The notes below the pieces were generated by a model. It was not told where the DNA came from, did no database searches, and was given only the letters and a program-made list of their open reading frames with translations. Made by a program: the position numbers and the translations under genes. A stretch of 64,000 nt of DNA from DAIMFL01 sp964372215 (GTDB lineage Bacteria > Pseudomonadota > Alphaproteobacteria > Dongiales > Dongiaceae). The stretch covers positions 124,001 through 188,000 of the forward strand of contig CAYJQC010000002.1 in NCBI GenBank assembly GCA_964372215.1, given 5' to 3'. Below are positions 8,514-16,969 of this stretch, in pieces. The first letter of the stretch is position 1. Each line of letters opens with the position of its first letter.

Positions 8514-9433
8514 GCGAAGGCCCCGCCGCGACCGCCACACCGAAGCAGGGCGCCGACCGCACCGGGCTGCTGCTGCTCGCCTCGATCACCCTGTTCTGGG
8601 GCGTCAACTGGCCGGCGATGAAGCTCGCCGTCGGCGAGGTGCCGGTCTGGAGCTTCCGCACCATCTGCCTGGTGGTCGGCGGGCTTGGCCTGCTCGCCAT
8701 GTGCCGGGCCGGGCGCCTGCGCCTGGCGGTGCCGCGGGCCGAGCTGTTGCCGCTGCTGCTGGTCGCCTTCTTCAACATCACCGGCTGGCATCTGTGCTCG
8801 GCCTTCGGGCTGGTCCACATGCCGGCCGGGCGCGCCTCGATCGTCGCCTTCACCATGCCGCTCTGGGCGGCGCTGCTGGCGATCCCGCTGCTCGGCGACC
8901 GGCTGTCCTGGCGCCTGGTGGTCGGGCTGACCGCCGGCATGGCCGGCATGGCGGTGCTGGTGGTGCCGGACTGGCAGTCGATCGCGGCGGCGCCGCTCGG
9001 CCTGATCTTCATGCTGCTCGCCGCCCTGTCCTGGGCGACCGGCACGGTGCTGATGAAGCGCTTCCGCTGGTCGATGCCGACGGCGGCGCTGGCCGGCTGG
9101 CAGCTCGTCTTGGGCGGGCTGCCGGTGGCGGCCGGCGCGCTGCTGCTCGAGCGCGGCTTCGACCCGCTGGCGGTCAGTGCCACCGCCTGGGGCGCCACCA
9201 TCTACGCCGCGCTGATTCCGATGATCTACTGCCACTGGGCATGGTTCCGCGTGGTCGGCATCTACCCGGCCGCGGTGGCGGCGGTCGGCACCCTGGCGAT
9301 CCCGGTGGTCGGCGTGCTGTCGAGCAGCCTGGCGCTCGGCGAGCCGGTCGGAGTCGACGTGGTGCTGTCCCTGGTCCTGGTGCTCGCCGGCCTGGGCGTG
9401 GTGCTGATCCTGCCGCGGCCGCAACGGCGCTAA
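8510..9433 (+). CDS. EamA/DMT-family transporter (RhaT/PAGO type)
   Basis: A 307-residue inner-membrane protein with ten predicted hydrophobic helices arranged as two repeated EamA halves (about residues 17-147 and 162-303). The first half opens with ITLFWGVNWPAMKLAV and the second with LLAALSWATGTVLMKR, as in drug/metabolite exporters. Such proteins export amino acids and other small metabolites. Next to a diaminopropionate lyase an amino-acid-like substrate is plausible but not shown. Translation starts at a GTG that overlaps the preceding stop (GTGA). Confidence 0.88.
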   Translation: MSEGPAATATPKQGADRTGLLLLASITLFWGVNWPAMKLAVGEVPVWSFRTICLVVGGLGLLAMCRAGRLRLAVPRAELLPLLLVAFFNITGWHLCSAFGLVHMPAGRASIVAFTMPLWAALLAIPLLGDRLSWRLVVGLTAGMAGMAVLVVPDWQSIAAAPLGLIFMLLAALSWATGTVLMKRFRWSMPTAALAGWQLVLGGLPVAAGALLLERGFDPLAVSATAWGATIYAALIPMIYCHWAWFRVVGIYPAAVAAVGTLAIPVVGVLSSSLALGEPVGVDVVLSLVLVLAGLGVVLILPRPQRR

Positions 9434-9755
9434 CGGCGTCTTAAGCGGCCGGCCTCAACATTGCCGGGCACCGCCCGTCACGCACCGCCTTGCCAGAGCC
9501 ATGACGGACCCGGCCATGCACGGCTTCGACATCGGCGACGCGCGCCGGCAGCGCGGCGAAGCCTGGTCCAAGAGCGAGCTGCGGCCGCGCGCAGGGCGCG
9601 ACCTGCCGCTGGTAAGCGCGCGTTAACCGGCCATCGGCGACTATCGCCTGCTGGGATTGGCAGCCGGCCAGCCCGTGACTCCGGGGCCGTAGCCGAAGCC
9701 CCTGCGCCGCTCGCGGCGCCGCCGCGAGGACCGGTCGCTACAGAGCGAGATCTCG
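9434..9755. other. intergenic stretch with a doubtful 41-codon ORF
   Basis: 322 bases between the EamA and PAS_5 genes. The only thing seen is a short open frame at 9501-9626, starting ATG and reading MTDPAMHGFDIGDARR, with no clear ribosome site and no recognised family; I do not claim it is translated. No promoter or hairpin stands out. Confidence 0.4.
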
Positions 9756-10325
9756 ATGTCAGACGCGCGCTCCACGATGAACCCGGCCAGGGCCACGACC
9801 GACCACATCTCCGCCGCTCCAGGCCCCTCGATCGCCCCGATCGCCTCGGCGCTGGTTCGCGAACTGCATGACTACTGGAACGCGAAGCGCGACGGCCGCG
9901 CCATGCCGCGCCGTTCCGACATCGATCCGTCCGAGATCAAGCGCCTGCTGCCCTATCTGCTGCTCGGCGAGTTCGCCGGCGAGCCGGTACGGCTGCGCTA
10001 TCGCCTGGTCGGCACCGAGGTGGTGACCGTCTACGGCGCCGACTTCACCGGCCGCTGGCTCGACGAGATCGACTTCGGCGAACAGGTCGAAGGCGGCTGG
10101 CCGCTGCAGTACCGCCGGGTGTTCGACTCGCGCGGCGCGCTCTATGGGTCGGCCCGCCTGTTCTCGACCTCGGGCATGGAGATGGAGTACGAGTTCGGCC
10201 TGTTCCCGCTGAGCCAGGACGGCGAGACGCCGAGCCACTGCCTCGACCTCAACGACTACCGCGCGGCGCTCCACAAGGCGCAGGCGCGCTGGATGCAGAT
10301 CCGCATCCGCCAGCAGGCCGGCTGA
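9756..10325 (+). CDS. PAS_5 domain protein
   Basis: A 189-residue cytosolic protein. Residues about 30-175 follow the PAS_5 (DUF1457-type) pattern common in alphaproteobacteria: LHDYWNAKRDGRAMPRRSDIDP, then LRYRLVGTEVVTVYGADFTGRW, and a final DLNDYR. PAS domains bind small ligands or cofactors, but no output domain is attached, so it may act as a stand-alone sensor or adaptor. It is a single gene with a weak upstream purine-rich stretch. Family membership is sound; its function is unknown. Confidence 0.82.
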   Translation: MSDARSTMNPARATTDHISAAPGPSIAPIASALVRELHDYWNAKRDGRAMPRRSDIDPSEIKRLLPYLLLGEFAGEPVRLRYRLVGTEVVTVYGADFTGRWLDEIDFGEQVEGGWPLQYRRVFDSRGALYGSARLFSTSGMEMEYEFGLFPLSQDGETPSHCLDLNDYRAALHKAQARWMQIRIRQQAG

Positions 10326-10420
10326 ACCGCGCGCGCATTGTCACGACGTGCCGCCGGGCGGCGCCTGGTCCCGCGATCCTGAGGCGAAAGTCTGCCGACG
10401 AATGCCGCCTGATGGGAAGT

Positions 10421-10497
10421 TGGCGCGCCCGGACGGATTCGAACCGCCGACCCCCAGGTTCGTAGCCTGGTGCTCTATCCAGCTGAGCTACGGGCGC
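10421..10497 (-). tRNA. tRNA-Arg (anticodon ACG)
   Basis: Read on the minus strand, the sequence folds as a full cloverleaf of 77 nt including an encoded CCA. The acceptor stem is GCGCCCG paired with CGGGCGC. The D arm is GCTC-AGCTGGATA-GAGC. The anticodon arm is CCAGG-CTACGAA-CCTGG with anticodon ACG, which after A34 deamination reads CGU, CGC and CGA. The T arm is GGCGG-TTCGAAT-CCGTC, closed by discriminator G. All stems pair perfectly. No integrase or attachment duplicate is seen next to it. Confidence 0.97.
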
Positions 10498-10806
10498 ACA
10501 CAGCGAAACTGGGGTGGTTCCAAGTCGTCCAACCCCGTTCGAGGCGGCGGACACTACACAAAGCGCCGGCCCCAGGCAAGCATGCGGCAAGTTGCGCCCG
10601 GGCGTCGCCAATATGGCACAGATGCTTGATTTTGCACGGCGGATACGGGAAAAGCTGCTTGTGGCGACTCGGGGCCTTGGGTAGTATTTTTCGCAGCTTA
10701 GGGGGCATCCGGCGATTTCTGCCGCGGCGCGAGAAAATCCCGAACCGGGGAGATCCGCATGGAGCTGCGGCTGCTTTTTCCAGAACAATCGAGTTTCAGG
10801 CGTCGC
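10498..10806. other. intergenic region between tRNA-Arg and lipoprotein gene
   Basis: 309 bases without a supported gene. It must hold the tRNA promoter (leftward) and the promoter of the OmpA-like lipoprotein (rightward). A possible rightward promoter is listed separately. No repeats or hairpins stand out. Confidence 0.5.
10659..10687 (+). promoter_or_regulatory. possible sigma70 promoter of lipoprotein gene
   Basis: TTGTGG (10659-10664) and TAGTAT (10682-10687) are separated by exactly 17 bases and lie about 120 bases before the lipoprotein start. The -35 matches consensus only in TTG and the -10 in four of six positions, so this is a weak guess. Confidence 0.3.
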
Positions 10807-11928
10807 ATGGGAATGATTCGCTTCGCCGCTGCCGCCTGCGCCGCGGCGCTTCTGCTCACCGGGTGCTCGTTCACCGACGAGGCCCTGTTCCCGTCGCTTT
10901 CCGGCGACGGGACTTCGGCCCAGTCGAGCGCGCAGGCAACCGCGCCGAGTACGGCCGAGGGCGGCACGCCCGCCTTCAACAGCGGCAGCTTCGAGCCCGA
11001 CGGCGTCACTCCCGGTTCGCCGACCGGCACCTTCGTCGGCCAGAAGGTGCAGGAACTGCGCGGCGATCTCGAGCGCCTGCAATCCTCGATCGGAAACCAG
11101 AACGCCCTGCTCCAGGACCTGCGCGCCCGTTCCGTGCAGAACGCCCAGCTCTACCACTCCACGGTCGCCGCGATCGCCGCCAAGCTGCAGGTCGGCACCA
11201 CTCCCGGCAACCCGGTGCTGGTGCAGCAGTGGAACGCCGCCCAGACTCAGCTCGAGCAGGTGTCGACCGACCTCGCCCAGATGAATTCGCTGTCGAACGA
11301 CGTCGCCAGCAACGCCGCCCTGTCGGCCTATCTCCTGGAGGCGACGCGCGCCAGCTTTGGCATCTCCGGCGCGATCGACGAGGACCACCGCCAGCTCGCC
11401 ATCCTGGAGGACGAGGTCAACCGCACCACGGTGCTGATCGACCGTCTGCTGTCCGAGCTGACCGAGGACGTCGCCCGCCAGACCAACTATCTCGGGCAGG
11501 AGCGCAGCAACCTCACCACCCTGGCGCTCGGCGTGAACAACGGCGAGCTGTACGGCACCAGCCTGGGCAGCCGCGCCTATGTGGCGCCGGCGGCGCCGGC
11601 CTCGGCTCCCGGCGCGGGCCTGGCCTCGGGCCGGCCGCTCGTGGTGATCCGCTTCGACCGCCAGAACGTCCAATACGAGCAGGCGCTCTACGACGCCGTC
11701 AGCAAGGCCCTTGAGCGCCGGCCCAACGCCGCGTTCGACCTGGTGGCGGTGGCGCCGGCCGGCGGCACCCCGGCCGAGGTGGCGCTCAACAGCAACAACG
11801 CGCGGCGCAACGCCGAGGGCGTGCTGCGGACCCTGACCAACATGGGCATGCCGCCGGAGCGGGTCAGCCTGGCCGCGACCACCAGCCCGAACGCCACCAC
11901 CACCGAGGTCCATCTCTACGTGCGCTGA
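10807..11928 (+). CDS. lipoprotein with coiled coil and OmpA-like C-terminus
   Basis: A 373-residue envelope lipoprotein. A lipobox LLTGC puts the acylated cysteine at about residue 20, with Ser then Phe behind it. The middle (about 75-260) is helical with heptad-like stretches, for example VQELRGDLERLQSSIG. The end (about 275-373) resembles an OmpA-type peptidoglycan-binding domain: VVIRFDRQNVQYEQAL, then NARRNAEGVLRTLTNMGMPPERV and a closing EVHLYVR. This suggests a peptidoglycan-associated outer-membrane protein. The usual OmpA Asp/Arg ligand pair is not clearly kept, so binding is uncertain. The start could also be the ATG at 10813. It stands alone. Confidence 0.65.
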   Translation: MGMIRFAAAACAAALLLTGCSFTDEALFPSLSGDGTSAQSSAQATAPSTAEGGTPAFNSGSFEPDGVTPGSPTGTFVGQKVQELRGDLERLQSSIGNQNALLQDLRARSVQNAQLYHSTVAAIAAKLQVGTTPGNPVLVQQWNAAQTQLEQVSTDLAQMNSLSNDVASNAALSAYLLEATRASFGISGAIDEDHRQLAILEDEVNRTTVLIDRLLSELTEDVARQTNYLGQERSNLTTLALGVNNGELYGTSLGSRAYVAPAAPASAPGAGLASGRPLVVIRFDRQNVQYEQALYDAVSKALERRPNAAFDLVAVAPAGGTPAEVALNSNNARRNAEGVLRTLTNMGMPPERVSLAATTSPNATTTEVHLYVR

Positions 11929-12033
11929 CGGCCGGCGCGACGCCGGCACAGAAAGCACCCCCGGGACTGGTCCGGGCGGGCAGGCGCGCTATCATCCCTG
12001 GGAACGCAGGCGCGCAACCCGAGGGAGGGCTCG

Positions 12034-12468
12034 ATGCGGCTCCGGTCGATAGCGACGATTCCATTCCTGCTGCTGCTCATTGCCGGCGGCGCGACCGCCC
12101 AGGAGGCGACGCCCGGCGGCGCCGACACCGCGGCGATCCGCCAGGTGATCGAACGCCAGATCGCGGCCTTCCAGCGCGACGACGGCCCGGCGGCCTTCGC
12201 CTTCGCCGCGCCGGGCATCCAGGGCATGTTCGGCGACCCCGATACTTTCATGGAGATGGTGAGAACCGGCTACTTGCCGGTCTATCGCCCGCGCGAGGTC
12301 GAGTTCCGCGGCTTGGTGGTCAGGCGCGGCACGCCGATCCAGGAGGTGCTGCTGGTGGGGCCGGACGGACGGCCGGTGCTGGCGCTCTATTCCATGGAGC
12401 GACAGGCGGACGGCAGCTGGCGGATCAGCGGCTGCACCCTGGTCAAGGCGCCGGACGAGACGGTGTAG
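12034..12468 (+). CDS. DUF4864 secreted protein
   Basis: A 144-residue exported protein: a signal peptide of about 22 residues (RLRSIATIPFLLLLIAGG ... TAQ) followed by a DUF4864 domain of SnoaL/NTF2-like type. The domain has the typical helix IRQVIERQIAAFQRDDGPAAFAFAAP and a strand-rich end, SWRISGCTLVKAP. The family is found in periplasms of alphaproteobacteria and has no known function. A strong gggaggg ribosome site lies just upstream of the ATG. Confidence 0.82.
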   Translation: MRLRSIATIPFLLLLIAGGATAQEATPGGADTAAIRQVIERQIAAFQRDDGPAAFAFAAPGIQGMFGDPDTFMEMVRTGYLPVYRPREVEFRGLVVRRGTPIQEVLLVGPDGRPVLALYSMERQADGSWRISGCTLVKAPDETV

Positions 12469-12575
12469 CGCCGGGACGCGCCGGCAACGGCGTTGCGGCG
12501 CCGGGGGGCCATGGGCTACACCCGGTCCCGCGCCCGCCGCCTGTGGTCCCCGCCGGGCGAGGGAGTGTCCCGCCC

Positions 12576-13094
12576 GTGCCCAGCGAAGATCCCAACGCCT
12601 ACACCAGGTCCTTCCCGGTCTCGTGGGAGGAGCTGCACCGCCATTCCCGGGCCCTGGCCTGGCGCCTGATCGACGCCGGGCCGTGGACCGGCATCGTCGC
12701 CATCACCCGCGGCGGCCTGGTGCCGGCGGCGATCGTCGCCCGCGAGCTCGACATCCGCCTGATCGACACGCTGTGCATCTCCAGCTACGACGCCGAGGGC
12801 GGCGGCAGCCTGGCGGCGGACCAGAAGCAGGGCGATCTCCGGGTGCTGAAGACCGTGCCGGGCGACGGCACGGGGTGGCTGATCATCGACGACCTCGTCG
12901 ATACCGGGAAGACCGCCAAGGTGGTGCGCGAGCTGCTGCCGCGCGCGCATTTCGCCACCGTCTACGCCAAGCCCGCCGGGCGTCCGCTGGTCGACAGCTT
13001 CATCACCGAGGTGAGCCAGGACACCTGGATCATGTTCCCCTGGGACATCGAGCCGCAATTCGCCCCGCCGATCGCGAAACGCCGGGGGCCGTGA
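12576..13094 (+). CDS. gpt: xanthine phosphoribosyltransferase
   Basis: A 172-residue type I phosphoribosyltransferase for purine salvage: xanthine or guanine plus PRPP gives XMP or GMP. The PRPP loop is LIIDDLVDTGKTAKVV, the first loop is VAITRGGLVPAAIVAREL, and the purine-end motif WIMFPWDIEP matches E. coli Gpt (FVVFPWD). It is about 20 residues longer than the E. coli protein, mainly at the N-terminus. Translation is taken from the GTG at 12576, which has a gagggag ribosome site about 10 bases before it. Its 3' end runs into a palindromic repeat. Confidence 0.92.
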   Translation: MPSEDPNAYTRSFPVSWEELHRHSRALAWRLIDAGPWTGIVAITRGGLVPAAIVARELDIRLIDTLCISSYDAEGGGSLAADQKQGDLRVLKTVPGDGTGWLIIDDLVDTGKTAKVVRELLPRAHFATVYAKPAGRPLVDSFITEVSQDTWIMFPWDIEPQFAPPIAKRRGP

Positions 13095-13114
13095 CGCGGG
13101 GCCTCACCGCAGCT

Positions 13115-13207
13115 CTCATCCTTCGACAGGCTCAGGATGAGGAAAGACTTGGCATGAGGACAGCCCAGATGTTCGCGACCTCGTCCTGAGCCTGTCGAAG
13201 GGCGAGG
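13115..13207. repeat. paired palindromic intergenic repeat, family A, copy 2
   Basis: Arms ctcatccttcgacaggctcaggatgagg (13115-13142) and cctcgtcctgagcctgtcgaagggcgagg (13179-13207) in opposite orientation, separated by about 36 bases. It lies between the convergent gpt and panC genes and can form a long hairpin, so it may double as a transcription barrier. It shares the cttcgacaggctcag core with copies at 4379 and 42106. Confidence 0.88.
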
Positions 13208-13227
13208 TCGCCGCGCAGGACTGGTCA

Positions 13228-14082
13228 CTATGCCGTCACCGCCAGGTTGTCGATCAGGCGGGTGCGGCCGAGCCAGGCGGCGGCGAACACGCGGGCGCGC
13301 GCCGGCGCCGTGACCGTCTGCAGCGGCTGCAGCGCCACGCCGTCGCAGACCGCGACATAGTCGACCCGATCGAACCCGGCGGCGAGCAGCGCGGCGCGCG
13401 TCGCCCGGGTTTCCGGCGCGACCGGGCGGCCATCGGCGACGCGGGCGGCGAGGGCGGCGAGTTCCGTCGGCAGCGCGACCGCGATCCGGCGCTGGGCGGC
13501 ATCGAGATAGCGGTTGCGCGAGGACAGGGCGAGGCCGTCCTCCTCGCGCACCGTCGCCACTCCGACGATGCCGGTGGCGATGTCGAGGTCGCCAGCCAAG
13601 CGGCGGATCACCTGGAGCTGCTGCCAGTCCTTCTCGCCGAAATAGGCGGCATCGGCGCGCGCCTGGTTGAGCAGCTTGGTCACCACCGTGGCGACGCCGG
13701 CAAAATGGCCGGGGCGGTGCGGGCCGCAGAGATGGTCGGTCAGGCCGGCGACGGTGACCGTGGTGGCGAAGCCCGGCGGATACACCTCCGCGACGCCGGG
13801 CGCGAACACGAGATCGGCGCCGGCCTCGGCGAACCGGCGCAGGTCGGCCGCCTCGTCGCGCGGATAGGCGGCGAGATCCTCGGCCGGGCCGAACTGGGTC
13901 GGGTTGACGAACAGGGTGCCGACGGCCCGGGCATTCGCGGCCTTGGCGGCGCGCACCAAAGCGAGATGGCCCTGGTGCAGGGCCCCCATGGTCGGCACCA
14001 GCCCGACCGTCGCGCCGGCCGCGCGCCAGGCATCGACGGCGCTGCGCAGTTCGGCGACGCGCCGCAGCACGGGCGCCGGCAT
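13228..14082 (-). CDS. panC: pantothenate synthetase
   Basis: A 284-residue enzyme joining pantoate and beta-alanine with ATP to make pantothenate, the precursor of coenzyme A. The ATP site motif is VPTMGALHQGHLALV, the second motif is VNPTQFGPAEDLAAYPR, followed by GPHRPGHFAGVATVVTKLL, YFGEKDWQQL and the KMSKS-like LALSSRNRYL. The length is typical. It begins 8 bases after panB ends, so panB-panC form an operon. The upstream in-frame extension is an artefact of high GC. Confidence 0.96.
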   Translation of the reverse strand: MPAPVLRRVAELRSAVDAWRAAGATVGLVPTMGALHQGHLALVRAAKAANARAVGTLFVNPTQFGPAEDLAAYPRDEAADLRRFAEAGADLVFAPGVAEVYPPGFATTVTVAGLTDHLCGPHRPGHFAGVATVVTKLLNQARADAAYFGEKDWQQLQVIRRLAGDLDIATGIVGVATVREEDGLALSSRNRYLDAAQRRIAVALPTELAALAARVADGRPVAPETRATRAALLAAGFDRVDYVAVCDGVALQPLQTVTAPARARVFAAAWLGRTRLIDNLAVTA

Positions 14083-14090
14083 GGGCGGCC

Positions 14091-14915
14091 TCAGGCCTTC
14101 AGGCGGGTCGGGAAGGTGTGCTCGGGCGCGGGGAAGCGGCGGGCGCGCACATCCGCCGCATAGGCGGTCACCGCGCGCTCGATCTCGGCACCCACTTCGG
14201 CGTAGCGCTTCACGAACTTGGGCTTGAAGCCGGAGAACAGCCCGATCAGGTCGTCGGTCACCAGCACCTGGCCGTCGCAGGCCGGCGAGGCGCCGATGCC
14301 GATGGTCGGTACCGGAACCTGGGCGGTGATCTCGCGCGCCAGGGTCTCGACGACACCTTCGAGCACGATGGCGAAGGCGCCGGCCTCGGCCACCGCCGCG
14401 GCGTCGGCCTTGATCTGGTCGGCCTGCTTGCGATCCTGGCCGCGGGCGCGATAGCCGCCGGCGTTGACCGATTGCGGCATCAGCCCGACATGGCCCATGA
14501 CCGGCACGCCGCGCGCGGTCAGGAAGGCGATGGTCGGCGCCATCTCCTGGCCGCCTTCGAGCTTGACCGCCGAGCAGCCGGTCTCGGCCATCACCCGCGC
14601 CGCGGCGCGGAAGGCGACCTCCGGCGATTCCTGGTAGCTGCCGAACGGCAGGTCGACCACCAGGCAGGCCTGGCGGCAGCCGCGCCGCACCGCGGCGCCG
14701 TGGGCGATCATCATCTCCAGCGTCACCGGCAGCGTGCTGTCGAAGCCGTACAGCACCATGCCGACGGAATCGCCGACCAGGATCAGGTCGACCAGCGGGT
14801 CGAGCCGTTCCGCCACCGGCGTGGTGTAGGCGGTCAGGCAGACGATCGGCTCGCCGCCCTTGCGGGCCCGGATCTCGGAGACGGTGGTCGGCTTCTTGCG
14901 TGGTTCGGTGCTCAA
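14091..14915 (-). CDS. panB: 3-methyl-2-oxobutanoate hydroxymethyltransferase
   Basis: A 274-residue enzyme that transfers a hydroxymethyl group from methylene-THF to ketoisovalerate, the first step to pantothenate. Family marks are CLTAYTTPVAERLD, ILVGDSVGMVLYG (metal Asp), VVDLPFGSYQ, AVKLEGG, GHVGLMPQSVNAGGYRARG and the catalytic Glu in IVLEGV. I choose the TTG at 14915 because an excellent ggaggaa ribosome site sits about 7 bases upstream, and the family normally starts just before the KKPTTVSEIRA segment. The ATG at 14978 would add 21 unlikely residues. Confidence 0.95.
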   Translation of the reverse strand: MSTEPRKKPTTVSEIRARKGGEPIVCLTAYTTPVAERLDPLVDLILVGDSVGMVLYGFDSTLPVTLEMMIAHGAAVRRGCRQACLVVDLPFGSYQESPEVAFRAAARVMAETGCSAVKLEGGQEMAPTIAFLTARGVPVMGHVGLMPQSVNAGGYRARGQDRKQADQIKADAAAVAEAGAFAIVLEGVVETLAREITAQVPVPTIGIGASPACDGQVLVTDDLIGLFSGFKPKFVKRYAEVGAEIERAVTAYAADVRARRFPAPEHTFPTRLKA

Positions 14916-15101
14916 GGCGTTCCTCCCGGGGTCGGCCTGTGGCAAGCGCGCGGCACAGGGTACGCCTGAATTGTGCACTGCACAACAGACGGTTACGGGA
15001 TTTCCGGCGGGTCCGCGCGGCCAGAACTGGCCCGCGCTGCGCCGGATTCGCCGTTCAAGGCAATTGCCGGCCCTGGTGCCGCCTGCGACGATGGCAACCC
15101 G

Positions 15102-16886
15102 ATGCGCATTGTCGTCCCATGGTCGCGGCCCCTGGTCGCCGGCGCGCTGCTGGCGGCGCTGCTGGCCGCGTGCGCACCGGCGGCCCCGTCCTCAGCACTG
15201 GCGCCGGCGCCGGAAGCGGCCGGCACCCTCGCCCCGGCGCGCGAAGCGGTCCATGCCGGCAAGCAGATGGTGGTGGCGGCCAACCCGCTGGCCGCCGAGG
15301 CCGGCCGCGCGATCCTGCGCCGGGGTGGCAGCGCGGTCGACGCCGCGGTCGCCGTGCAGATGGTGCTGAACCTGGTGGAGCCGCAATCCTCAGGCATCGG
15401 CGGCGGCGGCTTCCTGTTGCATTTCGACGCGGCCCATGGCGGCGTCGTCGCCTATGACGGACGCGAGACCGCGCCGCAGGCCGCGACACCCGACATGTTC
15501 CTCGACGCCCGGGGCCAGCCGCTCGGGTTCTTCGACGCGGTGGTGGGCGGGCTGTCGGTCGGCACGCCGGGCACGCTGCGCATGCTGGAGATGGCGCACC
15601 GCGCCCATGGCCGCCTGGCCTGGGCCGCGCTGTTCCAGCCGGCGATCGAGCTGGCGGAGCAGGGCTTCCCGGTATCGCCCAGGCTCCATGCCCTGCTCGC
15701 CGAGGACGCCTATCTGCGCGGCGACCCGGCAGCCGCCGCCTATTTCTACGATCCGGACGGCGAGCCCTGGCCGGTCGGCCATGTGCTGAAGAACCCTGCG
15801 CTCGCCGACACGTTCCGGCGGATCGCCGCCGGTGGCGCCGACGCCTTCTACAAGGGCGCCATCGCCCGCGACATCGCCGCCGCCGTGCAGGGCGATCCGC
15901 GCCGTGCCGGCGGCCTGGCCGAGACCGACCTCGCCACCTATCGCGCCCGGGTCGCCCCGGCGCTGTGCCGGACCTATCGGAAGTGGCGGGTCTGCGGCGC
16001 GCCGCCGCCCTCCTCCGGCGGCATCGCGGTGCTGCAGATGCTCGGCATGCTCGAGCGGTTCGACATGTTCTGCCTGCGCTCGCCCGAACCCGGCACCCTG
16101 TCGCTGCCGGCGGTGCATCTGCTTGCCCAGGTCGGGCGCCTCGCCTTCGCCGACCGCGACCGCTACGTCGCCGACGACCGCTTCGTCGAGGTGCCGATCG
16201 ACGCCCTGCTCGACCGCGCGTATCTGCAGCGCCGGGCCGGGCTGATCGATCTGCTCCAGGACATGGGGTCCGCCGCGCCGGGCAAATTGCCGGCGCAGTC
16301 CGGCGCCCTGCCGGCGCCGCAGTTCGAGCCGGTGTCGACCAGCCACATGAGCATCGTCGACGCCGCCGGCAACGCGGTCAGCTTCACCACCACGATAGAG
16401 AACGCGTTCGGCGCGCGGCTGATGGTCGACGGCTTCCTGCTCAACAACGAGCTCACCGACTTCGCCTTCGTGGCCGCGCGCGACGGCCTGCCGGTCGCCA
16501 ACCGGGCCGGGCCCGGCAAGGCGCCCCGGAGCTCGATGTCGCCGACCCTGGTGTTCGACAACCGCAGCGGCGCGCTGGTCGCCGTGGTCGGTTCGCCCGG
16601 CGGCTCGCAGATCATCGGCTATGTCGCCGAGGCGATCGTCGCGCTGCTGCACTGGCGGCTCGATCCGCAACAGGCCGCCGACCTGCCCCACGCGCTCAAC
16701 CGCAACGGCGCCACCGAGATCGAGGCCGGCACGCCGCTGGTCGGTCTGACCGGAGATCTCGTCGAAATGGGGCACGAGGTGAAGGAGCGCGAGATGACCA
16801 GCGGCCTGCACATCATCTGGGTGACCGAGGACGGTTTGCTCGGCGGCGCCGACCGCCGCCGCGAGGGCATCGCGCTGGGGGATTGA
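15102..16886 (+). CDS. ggt: gamma-glutamyltransferase, lipoprotein form
   Basis: A 594-residue Ntn-hydrolase that cleaves glutathione's gamma-glutamyl bond and can transfer it. Autocleavage would occur before Thr413 in the VSTSHMSIVD motif, giving large and small subunits. Arg121 in YDGRETAP, GAPPPSSGG (about 299-307) and GSPGGSQIIGY are the expected substrate-binding segments. Unlike E. coli Ggt, which is free in the periplasm, this one has a lipobox LLAAC with the modified cysteine at residue 24, so it is probably membrane-anchored. The start ATG is chosen to give the compact signal sequence MRIVVPWSRP. It is a single gene. Confidence 0.9.
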   Translation: MRIVVPWSRPLVAGALLAALLAACAPAAPSSALAPAPEAAGTLAPAREAVHAGKQMVVAANPLAAEAGRAILRRGGSAVDAAVAVQMVLNLVEPQSSGIGGGGFLLHFDAAHGGVVAYDGRETAPQAATPDMFLDARGQPLGFFDAVVGGLSVGTPGTLRMLEMAHRAHGRLAWAALFQPAIELAEQGFPVSPRLHALLAEDAYLRGDPAAAAYFYDPDGEPWPVGHVLKNPALADTFRRIAAGGADAFYKGAIARDIAAAVQGDPRRAGGLAETDLATYRARVAPALCRTYRKWRVCGAPPPSSGGIAVLQMLGMLERFDMFCLRSPEPGTLSLPAVHLLAQVGRLAFADRDRYVADDRFVEVPIDALLDRAYLQRRAGLIDLLQDMGSAAPGKLPAQSGALPAPQFEPVSTSHMSIVDAAGNAVSFTTTIENAFGARLMVDGFLLNNELTDFAFVAARDGLPVANRAGPGKAPRSSMSPTLVFDNRSGALVAVVGSPGGSQIIGYVAEAIVALLHWRLDPQQAADLPHALNRNGATEIEAGTPLVGLTGDLVEMGHEVKEREMTSGLHIIWVTEDGLLGGADRRREGIALGD

Positions 16887-16969
16887 GAGAATGCGGCGAT
16901 GATCGAGCGGTTCGGTGCGCCGTCCGCGCCCTCATGCCAATTTGGCAGCATCCATGGGAGAGCATTGCA

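Noticed and set aside
9501..9626. 41-codon ORF between the EamA and PAS_5 genes as a real gene
   Set aside because: No ribosome site, no family and typical random high-GC coding; kept only as a note in the intergenic entry.
10421..10497. tRNA-Arg as an integration site of a mobile island
   Set aside because: No integrase, no repeated tRNA 3' end and no composition change are visible around it.
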